64,000 nt of DNA from Mimachlamys varia. Lineage: Eukaryota; Mollusca; Bivalvia; Pectinida; Pectinidae. The stretch is from contig OX392534.1 in NCBI GenBank assembly GCA_947623455.1, positions 7,016,001 to 7,080,000 of the forward strand, in the 5' to 3' direction. The notes below the pieces were generated by a model. It was not told where the DNA came from and searched no databases. It was given only the letters and a program-made list of their open reading frames with translations. Positions 27,081-36,563 of the stretch are shown one piece after another; position 1 is the first letter of the stretch, and every line of letters begins with the position of its first letter. The position numbers and the translations under genes are program-made.

Positions 27081-27894
27081 GTCGTAAAGACGAAAGAAAT
27101 AAAATTATTGGATGCACATTAGTTTATAACTTGTTGGGTTCCTCCGATCAGTGTACAGTAACGTGTCCCCTAGCCAGGCACAGTGTGCACTAAAACATAC
27201 CCTATAGACAGACAAGCAGACCAGTTCTAATTATTTCACCCCAGTTAGCTTTAATCGGCCTTATTTATATTTTTTTGTCTTTTTGCAAACTTTGACTTCT
27301 TTACCTCTTTATTGAAAATAAATAAATCTTTCATATTGTACTTCTTTGAAATCTGCTATTCTGTTTGAAAAACAAATGAAGCGTATTACACACAGTGTAA
27401 AGACATCTAAATTTACTAAGGGCTTTGTAAGCTAACCAGGCTTTTTGCCATTTGGCCGGAGCACCAAGGGCACTGTAATAATGTCTGTCAAGTCAACAGA
27501 GAGAAGATGGCCGACTCAATTTTCATGTCTGAAATTAAGTCTTAATTAGCAAACCTGAATATTTGAGAACAGGCAATATTAGCAGGCAGTGCTTTGTGGT
27601 AATTTTCTCGCCAAATAATTTGGACATGAATTTTTCATAAAAAATGTGATAAAAAAAGATAACAAGAGGCCCAATGGGCCTGCATCGCTCACCTGGTATC
27701 AATCTCTGACTTATATTATAGTGTAACCCTAAAGTCCCTTAAAATCTTTTAATGTAAGACATTTAGAAGAACATCTTAAGATTTAATCCTATTTTACCCC
27801 TGTGACAACATCATTTTCATTTCAAATTTTGTTCGTATTCATCCCAGGACGCTACCAGCCAAATATCATGTCTCTAGGCATTTCGCTTTATCAG

Positions 27895-29757
27895 AAGAAG
27901 TCGCTCAAAGCTTTTAACCACTGATTTGACCACTGTGACCTTTAATATGGGTCAAGCTCATTTTCCTTCCCAAAGTTTGTCAAGCTTCATACAAGGAACC
28001 TTTCAGCCAAATATCATGCTTCTAGGGCTTTTGGTATTTCAGAAGAAGTCGTTTAAAGGTTTTAAAAGATTTGACCCCTGTGACCTTGAATATAGGTCAA
28101 GGTAATTTCTTTTCGCAAACTTTGTCAGGCTTCATCCAAGGAACCTTTCAGCCAAATATCAAGCTTCTAGGGCTTTTGGTATTTCAGAAGAAGTCGTTTA
28201 AAGGTTTTAACAGATTTGACCCCTGTGACCTTGAATATAGGTCAAGGTCATTTCTTTTCACAAACTTTGTCAGGCTTCATTCAAGGAACCTTTCAGCTGA
28301 ATGTCATGCTTCTAGGGCTTTTGGTATTTCAGAAGAAGTCGTTTAAAGGTTTTAACAGATTTGACCCCTGTGACCTTGAATATAGGTCAAGGTCATTTCT
28401 TTTCGCAAACTTCGTCGGGCTTCATCTAAGAAACCTTTCAGCCAAATGTCATGCTTCTAGGGCTTTTGGTATTTCAGAAGAAGTCGTTTAAAGGTTTTAA
28501 AAGATTTGACCCCTGTGACCTTGAATATAGGTCAAGGTCATTTCTTTTCGCAAACTTTGTTGGGCTTCCTCCAAGGAACCTTTCAGCCAAATATCAAGCT
28601 TCTAGGGCTTTTGGTATTTCACAAGAAGTCGTTTAAAGGTTTTAACAGATTTGACTCCTGTGACCTTGAATATAGGTCAAGGTCATTTCTTTTCGCAAAC
28701 TTTGTTGGGCTTCATCCAAGGAACATTTCAGTCAAATATCATGCTTCTAGGGCTTTTGGTATTTCAGAAGAAGTCGTTTAAAGGTTTTAATAGATTTGAC
28801 CACTGTGACCTTGAATATAGGTCAAGGTCATTTCTTTTCGCAAACTTTGTCGGGCTTCCTCTAAGGAACATTTCAGCCAAATATCAAGCTTCTAGGGCTT
28901 TTGGTATTTCACAAGAAGTCATTTAAAGGTTTTAACGGATTTGACTCCTGTGACCTGGAATATAGGTCAAGGTCATTTCTTTTCGCAAACTTTGTCGGGC
29001 TTCATCCAAGGAACCTTTCAGCCAAATATCAAGCTTCTAGGGCTTTTGGTATTTCAGAAGAAGTCGTTTAAAGGTTTTAAAAGATTTGACCCCTGTGACC
29101 TTGAATAAAGGTCAAGGTCATTTCTTTTCGCACACTTTGTCGGGCTTCCTCCAAGGAACATTTCAGCCAAATATCAAGCTTCTAGGGCTTTTGGTATTTC
29201 ACAAGAAGTCGTTTAAAGGTTTTAACAGATTTGACTCCTGTGACCTTGAATATAGGTCAAGGTTATTTCTTTTCGCAAACTTTGTCGGGCTTCATCCAAG
29301 GTATTTCAGAAGAAGTCGTTTAAAGGTTTTAACAGATTTGACCCCTGTGACCTTGAATATAGGTCAAGGTCATTTCTTTTCGCAAACTTTGTCGGGCTTC
29401 CTCTAAGGAACCTTTCAGCCAAATATCATGCTTCCAGGGCTTTTGGTATTTCACAAGAAGTCGTTTAAAGGTTAAAATAGATTTAACCTCACTGTGACCT
29501 TGAATATAGGTCAAGGTCGTTTCTTTTCGCAAACTTTATTTGGCTTCATCCAAGGAAGCTACTGGTCAAATATGAAAATTCTATGCCTGACGGTATTTTA
29601 GAAGAAGTTGTTTGAAGGTTTCGACATTTTTGACCCCTGTGACCTTGAAATTAGGTCAAAGTGATTTTTTTTCGCAAACTTTGTTCAGCTCCTTCCAAGA
29701 AATCTACCAGCCAAATTTCATGTCACTGGGCCTTTCAGTATTTTAGAAGAAGTCGTT
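27895..29757. repeat. Tandem core array of element B, 145-bp unit, 13 copies
   Basis: Unit markers at 28081, 28226, 28371, 28516, 28661, 28806, 28951, 29096 and 29241 (all TGACCT) are exactly 145 bases apart. The next marker at 29348 is 38 bases early, owing to an internal deletion, and the last two are at 29495 and 29640. Each unit carries TGACCTTGA, a 7-nt spacer and TCAAGGTCA, an inverted pair of extended nuclear-receptor half-sites. Six copies hold it without mismatch (28226, 28371, 28516, 28661, 28806, 29348). Variant TTTCACAAGAAG with GACTCCTG recurs at 28621, 28911 and 29201, spaced 290 bases, so part of the array is a dimeric higher-order repeat. Confidence 0.93.
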
Positions 29758-29781
29758 TAAAGGAAAAAGTTGACGGACGCA

Positions 29782-29813
29782 GGACGGACGGACGGACGGA
29801 CGGACGGACGGAC
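29782..29813 (+). repeat. (GGAC)n microsatellite in the 3' part of element B
   Basis: This is a run of GGAC tetranucleotides closed by GACGAC. Element A has only GGACGACGGAC at the matching place, so the tract expanded in B. Tetranucleotide tracts at this position are typical of the pearl-like architecture. Confidence 0.9.
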
Positions 29814-29872
29814 GACGGACGCTGCACCATCACATAAGCTCACTTGGCCCTTCGGGCCAGGTGAGCTAAAAA

Positions 29873-32800
29873 ACAAAAACAAAACAAAAGCATGTAATCA
29901 GGAGTTACCTGCCCCTGTCCCGTTAGTCTGTATCTATACTGCACCTACTTCTCCCTGGGATTTGAAACTTAAGCTTACTATTATTACCGTCAACAACATT
30001 TGAACTGATTATAGTCGTTAAATCCAAAAAATGCAATGTTTTTTTTGGTCAAAAGTCAATTTTGAAGATGAGAATTTCCGTCTCTGATACTTCATCAATG
30101 AATTAATACAGCATTTAAAAAAGACTTGTCTCACCTCTAGATTTATGACACCTGACATACACACAGTGCATGTATAATTTTATCACTGCCAATAAGTACA
30201 GATTAGATGATAAATCAAATAATTCAAGAAGAATATTCACATGTGAATAGTTTTAATGAATTATTTAGCCAATAATTTCCCAAAGCGATACAAACAAATT
30301 TCCATTTTTTGGGCCAGTGAGCATGAAAGCAAGTTTCTTACATAATGTTTTGTTTTCACAGGTTATGTACCAGGAGATATAAATATTTTAATATCTACTC
30401 TGGCGCGTACCTGTTTACACCTCGTTACCTCATTCAGGTACAAACATCTCAGGTGAGAGATCATTGATATATCGAGTGTCCTGTCGCCCAAGATATTTTA
30501 TTTATCACCAATTTGCGTCTCCAATTACGAGCCCCATTAGGACGGAGTTGGCAGGCGTTGACAAGTAATGTGTAAGTGGGTGTAGTCGGTACATCTTCAC
30601 ACAAAAAAACAAGGCCTTTCTTCTTCAGGAGTACCGGAACAACAGTATGGGTGGCATCCTTGCCAGTTTTTATTACAGTCAACAGCTTAATACTAAAAAA
30701 TTACGATAAAAAATTATCTTTTCTATGTTTTGAAATTGTTCTTCATCAACCATCAGATATGAGATGCAATGCATTTTCAAGTTATTGAAACTTTTCTTAA
30801 ACAGTTAAGATTATAGATCTGGTTATGGCTTGTCCTATATGAAGTTGACAGTAAGCTTGTATTTTTTATATGGATATAATACAAAAGGGTGTGGTGCATG
30901 AATAGAAATGAATGATAACCTTTTTCCAACAGAGGACTTAAAAACCTTGTCATATTTGGACCCTCCCTTCATTTTTGTAATTTATTGAGTATAATTAATT
31001 TCAGTATTAAAAGAAAACTATAGCCCAAAGTTCAGCTGTCAGTAATAAATTTCATTTTATATCTCTTCCATGTTTGAGAAGGCATTCATAATCAATATTT
31101 TATTGAGGCTATAATAACTAGTACTCTCAGAAAACTCCACGCATTCTTCTACGTCTATACATAAAAACACTGCTTAAGAAATGTTTAAGATTTACTTGCG
31201 TATGTAAATTTTCACAAAATTTTTTAATGAATATTATCTGTCCTGAATGGTATAGGACATACATGACGAGGATATATCCCAATTTGCCTATTTTGTAAAA
31301 TTAATATCCCAGAGAATTTTCCTAAGATTAAGTTATGGACGACCAACTTATCATAGGAGCTTCACCTCAAGTAACGGCTCCCAGCAATATTCCCTTGGTT
31401 CAGGAACACACTACTTACAACCTAGAATACAATTTTATTTTATCAGCATCATGTATTGTTACAACACACATCTATCTGTCTGAACTATATTTATCTCCGA
31501 GACGGAGATCTACAATACTTTCAGGAAGTGTGATCTGCCGCAGGCCGAGGACCTTTCATGAATCAAGTGAATTGTACAGGAAACTCGAGTGAAGCTTTGG
31601 TAAACTAATACCAAGGGATTGATAAGATATCCTCCATAACTCACTCCCGATATCTGACAGCTGCCCAATACAGCTGCATATGCATGTATATCAATATTAG
31701 GTGGGGAAATGGAAGACAATTACAGTTTCTGATTTCCTTGCATGACCTCCTCGTTCATCATGGTATAATAATTGCAGCGGCCATCTTTCTGTGTGTATAA
31801 TGTGAACGATGATGTTTGACCCGGCTCGATCCCTTGTAAAATTAACATTACGACCAGTTCAGCCCCGGCGTAGCCCCGGGAGGCTCTCTAGCACCAGACA
31901 TAATTATCCGACCAACGTTCCATGCACAAAGGGTGTCCGGCCAAATCACCAGTGTCTACGGATCAGGGCAGCCACATTACCACAGTCTAGAGATCGCGAC
32001 TTCAGCCATCATATATAAACAGCACTACACCATCACAATTACCAATTCTACCGTGAAAAGCTGCTTACAAAGGAGCCGTAATCGTTATATTACCCATATA
32101 CCTCACCAATGTTCAAAATTGTCCTGTTCAAAATCAAAAGGGGAAAGATTATTGGTGAACTATTCAGATATCTTTAAAAGTAGGATATACAAAAGCATCT
32201 TCCAAAAGATTATTTGATTTTTTCCAAATCTTTCAATGTTATGACGATTTCTACCCTGGAATCGTTTGTTTCTCATCTCTCCACTCCATACTTAAACCTG
32301 TATTTTACATATTCTCCTCCTCCTTTGACATATCTCAAAAGACAGGTGCACTGCAGATGACAAACAAACTTGACATTTTGTACCTATCGCCAATATTATA
32401 ATTATTATTTTCTTTGTCAATGACAGTTCGACCCTAATTGCTATACCGTCATCCATCATCTTTGGTAAATGTTCACCATTTATCAATCCAGACAGATAAT
32501 CTCCACTATCTAGTTCATGGTTTGTCAAAAGCATGTTCTGGCTGCTGTATTTCTGTCCAATCATAATGGCTGATATATAGATTTCCCTCACATTGATATT
32601 GGCCTTACTATATTGCATCTTCCAGCTGCTTACCGACTATATTTTCCAATTTTGTCCGATCTCTAACGTTTTCTGGACAATAACAACTGACGCTTAGCCC
32701 TATCGGCATTATCTTTTATTAAAAATAATGGGCGAGGCTGTTGTGTTTTTTTCCATTAGTGGACCTGAAATTCCATGTTATTTGATAGCATGATGAATGA

Positions 32801-35095
32801 CCTTATCCTATTTACGATCCAAGAAAAACACTGCCCAATGTGGAGTAATGAAAATTAATAATTCATACCTTTTACGACCATATTTGGTACTGCACAATAA
32901 CGCGTTAAAGAGATGGTCAGCGCTGGGCACTCTCTTAGAAAAAGTCTCCTAATTATTGTCTCATCTTCAAAACTGACTTTTTATCAAGAATAAAGACTAT
33001 TATTTGAACATAAGTCACACATTTAAAACTCCACTTTGACACTGGATGTCCAGTTAAAATGAGATACTGGTCAGTATTGTAATATTTCACTGTTAAATGA
33101 CCATATTTGACATTTCATTAACTGGAAGGTCGGTCAGTCCACCCCTAACAGTGTGGTGACCAGTTGGGATTTGTTGGTTTTGACCAAATGGGCAATTAAA
33201 GGCATGCTTGAGCCAGCGGTCAAGGTAAGATGGATGACCACAGGGCCACCATTAATCTTGTTGAAGCAGTATAGAATCAATACCCTGTATACAACCCAGT
33301 CCCACCAGCCATCCCATTGTCTCCCCCGACTTCTCATCAAAATCAACTCCTTACAGCTGATCCACCAGGAAGGGTGTTAGAAACAAAGGACTCCATGGAA
33401 ATGAGACAAAATTCAAACAAAGATGACAACAAAATATATACATGTGAAGGAAAGAAAACATTTTGTTTGTTGAATATCCGATGTTAATGGAAACAAACAA
33501 GAATTCCTTGATGCTTGTAGCCATATTAGCCATACAAAATCACTCCTTTACTTTGAAAACAGAAGACTGAGTGAAGATTATCAAACAAATGCAATAGAAA
33601 GAAAACAGGCAAAGTTCTGAGAAATCTGTTTTCCAGCTGCTAAATCCGGAGAAACTTCCACATCAAAAATGAAGAAAGGGCTATAACTCTGTATGAAGTA
33701 CTTGAAATGATAAATGTCACTTGTCATTTTTTTATGAAGTTAAGTATCTTTTTATGTTTTCAAATATATCTTACCATCAATCAACGCAATGAAATCTTTT
33801 ATCTGAGAGAATAACACTAGGTTCAAACTTTTTATTGATGCTATCTTACTCCATATCACAGCCTGCACTCTGTAAAAGTACAAGGCTACTTTTAACATTT
33901 AAATGAATTTATCAAAACAGAGTTATCTCCACTTGTTCACCATCACGCCATCTTGAACTTAGGACAGTCATCTTATGCTGGACTGGTGACAGCGCGATCT
34001 GCCGCGAATGTCATGAGATATGTATCCTACGTACATTCCTCCGCTGTTTCCTGTCGCTTTAAAGCATTCTGCTGCAAAACATGATGTGCCGCTTGCTTAT
34101 GAGTACGAGAAAGGTGTTTTTAATCCTTTTTATCAGATAGTTCAAAATCGGCATCATCAGCGACGATATAATGAAACCTTCCGTGAGTAGTTCGCAATCA
34201 ATACGTAAAAACAGTATCGCAGGTCATGCGATTTGAAGATCAATCAGCTAGGCCGAGCGTCTGATTATTCCAATATGTATCGATTGATTTTCCTTGGGAA
34301 GTTTTATACCTATCCGTCTAAAGTAGATAAGATGTACAGATATACAGGGTTTTACGCTGATCAATGTGCGGCCATGTAGAACTGATTGACAGTAACAAAT
34401 GCTCGGTAATTTTTCTAAAAGAAATTGACCCAAGAAAGCAATGGAATGGATCTGGCTGAGAAACGCGTCTGAATGGAATTCAATAAATTGATGTGTGTTT
34501 GTCCCATCTGAACATCTAACAGACGACATCGTTATCATTACAAATACCGTCACTTAAACAGACTGTCTCTCCAAGGCAGACAACAGCTACTATATGTACA
34601 GAAATGGTATCTGTCAAAATTACATGTCCTAAGTTTTCTCATCTGTCAAAAATACATGTTCTCAGTTTTTTGTCCTCAATAGAAAGTGGGATGATGGTAT
34701 TTGTTCTTTATAGATGGTCACAGGGCATGGCATCTTTTGGAGAAACAAGTTCTCATTTGTTTGTTCTTAATAGACAGCAGGACTTCAATATGTAGATGAG
34801 TTTACTTTATAGAACAGGAAATTCAACCAAGAAATATCTTGAAACGAATCGCAACCTGTAACGGGATACTTACGACATGAGTGCATGGACAAGTCCCAGC
34901 TGCTTTTGAACAGAATCCTAATTCAGAAACAAAATGCCATTAAGGTAAAAAGAACTTCTAGTGTAATTATAAGAGGAAAGAGAACAAGATTTAGGTAGAG
35001 GATGGGGGATCAGAACTAGAAATAGTCAACAGAACACATGGAGTATAACTAAAACTTCCAGAGAATTACAGCCAGAAGATAGCTGACCAAAACTT
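29873..35095. other. Mostly unique sequence, no gene recognised
   Basis: A 16-bp perfect palindrome centred on CACATGTG lies at 30234-30249. A minus-strand open frame at 32292-32618 (108 codons) has fairly protein-like composition in its first 70 codons, with a GATAGGTAC donor-like sequence following. It matches no family I recognise, and a stop lies just upstream. No array or transposon end is seen apart from the small repeat at 34610-34673. Confidence 0.5.
34610..34673. repeat. Two-copy direct repeat, 32-bp unit
   Basis: TCTGTCAAAA, TACATGT and the following TCAGTTTT or TAAGTTTT recur 32 bases apart with a few substitutions. Confidence 0.7.
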
Positions 35096-35155
35096 TCAGT
35101 GACGACAGGAGGAGAGCTAGATCTCAGTGACGACAGGAGGAGAGCTAGATCTCAG
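35096..35155. repeat. Perfect tandem duplication, 28-bp unit
   Basis: TCAGTGACGACAGGAGG followed by AGAGCTAGATC occurs twice without a mismatch, then a partial TCAG. The identity implies a recent event or an assembly slip. Confidence 0.95.
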
Positions 35156-35870
35156 GCTAACATAGCAACTAAATCACCCGTGAGGTTTCATAAATCAATT
35201 TTAGCTCTGTCTCTTGAGGAAAGAGATAATTTTCAGTCACTTACTCTCGGCTAAAATCAGTGTCTACAATCACAGTTATTCTGCTGACCAAACGGAAAAA
35301 TCACTTTCCTTTGTCCTGTTGAGTTGACTTATGGGAGATTTGCTGCGAAGTTATGATTTTTATCAAATTGTTGTCTCGCCGAAATGCGAGTAGAAGAGAT
35401 GAGATAGAGAGCTACGGTCTGGTGAACATGTGACAAAATCGTGACGATTAAATCAGATTCCATTTCACATAAAGTGTTTAACACCATGAAAGCAAACAAA
35501 GGAAGTTTGAACTATTAACGAGACTGTGTTTTTTATCAATAAATACACATATTGCATTACACTTCAATATCAATATATATAACTGATATCTATGTATTCA
35601 ATAGGTATCATCCCTATGTATGCTAGGTTTAACAGGCAAACGTACATTATAGGCCTATCTCAAAAGTGTTGTTATCTCCCTTGTTTTCCATATCATGACT
35701 ACAATGGGAAGTGGTTTTGAAACAAAATTGCACCATGTAATTATGATGTCATAATGAGAATTAAGTCATTCGATTGTTACATGGTGCCAAATCATCACAA
35801 AAACACTTTCGGCAGTCCATCTTGTATCCACCATTGTGGTCTATCAAGGGGAATAACAACACTTTTGGGA

Positions 35871-36037
35871 ATAAAAGAATCTTTCACCCTCTTTGGGGTG
35901 AGACAGAGTAATCTCAACCCGAGGGGTAACATTCTTAAGTTGCCAAACATGAGGCTTGCCGAGTGTTTGTCAGCTTAGAATTTTACCCATGAGGGTTGAG
36001 ATCTCCACCTCACTACCAAGGAGGTGAATGATTATTT
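35871..36037. mobile_element. Long near-palindrome (foldback element), arms about 75-80 bp
   Basis: The left arm (35871-35950) pairs with the right arm (35963-36037) around a loop of about 12 nt. Paired landmarks are TTCACC with GGTGAA, ATCTCAACCC with GGGTTGAGAT, GGGTAACATTCTTAAG with the complement of TTAGAATTTTACCC, and CCAAACA with TGTTTGTC. Mismatches and small indels are scattered along the stem, and I estimate roughly three quarters or more of positions pair. There is no coding potential. A MITE that is almost all terminal inverted repeat is the simplest reading. A transcribed copy would form a long hairpin RNA. Confidence 0.7.
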
Positions 36038-36136
36038 ACTCTCTTACCTTGTAAAACCTCATGTATATCTAATATTGATGTTACATCAATGTGATACATC
36101 GTTGCGTTTGCGTCATATAATTGTTGAGAATGTGCA

Positions 36137-36563
36137 GATATAGACATGAATATGAAATTCATGATCTAGCTAGGCGAGATATAGAAATGAATATCAAAAC
36201 CATGATCTAGCTAGGTGAGATATAGAAATGAATATCAAAACCATGATCTTGCCTGGCGAGATATAGAAATGAATATCAAATCCATGATCTAGCCAGGTGA
36301 GATATAGAAATGAATATCAAAACCATGATCTAGCCAGGTGAGATATAGAAATGAATATCAAATCCATGATCTAGCCAGGTGAGATATAGAAATGAATATC
36401 AAATCCATCATCTAGCCAGGTGAGATATAGAAATGAATATCAAAACCATGATCTTGCCTGGCGAGATATAGAAATGAATATCAAATCCATGATCTAGCCA
36501 GGTGAGATATAGAAATGAATATCAAATCCACGATCTAGCTAGGTGAGATATAGAAAAGAATCA
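36137..36563. repeat. Minisatellite, 41-bp unit, about 10 copies
   Basis: The unit is GATATAGAAATGAATATCAA, then AACC or ATCC, then ATGATCTAGCCAGGTGA, with variants AGCTAGG and TTGCCTGGC. Two blocks carrying the TTGCCTGGCGAG variant (near 36248 and 36453) are separated by five units. Most copies hold CAGGTGAGAT, a strong match to a 5' splice-site consensus. 41 is not a multiple of three and no frame stays open. Confidence 0.93.

Larger units (their letters stand above)
24283..27660. other. Mostly unique sequence, no gene recognised
   Basis: It contains the small duplication at 25791-25888 and the GC-richer block at 26811-27080, both listed separately. Several TGACC-type half-sites occur at 25444-25524. 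No exon-like open frame is recognised. Confidence 0.5.
27661..29872 (+). mobile_element. Composite repeat element B: hairpin ends with thirteen 145-bp cores
   Basis: It starts AACAAGAGGCCCAATGGGCC, with stem AGGCCC/GGGCCT and a 3-nt loop, then CTCACCTGG. It ends in AGCTCAC, TTGGCCC, TTC, GGGCCA, GGTGAGCT and A-residues, a 14-bp hairpin with one G-T wobble. The inside is a tandem array (27895-29757), followed by GTTGACGGACG and a (GGAC)n tract. The ends match element A at 10091-10686 closely, although the cores differ. There is no coding capacity beyond open frames created by the array. It would be mobilised in trans if at all. The pearl / Helentron-associated plan is my best comparison. It lacks the canonical Helitron TC start. 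Confidence 0.8.

Noticed and set aside
28071..29406. Repeated 91- to 106-codon plus-strand frames
   Set aside because: They arise from successive 145-bp units in shifting frames. 145 is not a multiple of three, and each ends at the same recurring stop.
27661..29872. Canonical Helitron
   Set aside because: There is no TC 5' terminus, and the 3' hairpin runs to the end instead of lying 10-15 bases inside a CTRR end. Only a non-canonical relative remains possible.
32292..32639. Minus-strand exon of an unknown gene
   Set aside because: Composition is fairly protein-like and a donor-like GATAGGTAC follows, but no acceptor with a pyrimidine tract is seen and no family is recognised. Only a translated search could rescue it.
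36137..36563. CRISPR array
   Set aside because: The whole 41-bp unit repeats without unique spacers, and the context is clearly eukaryotic. The same holds for the other arrays.
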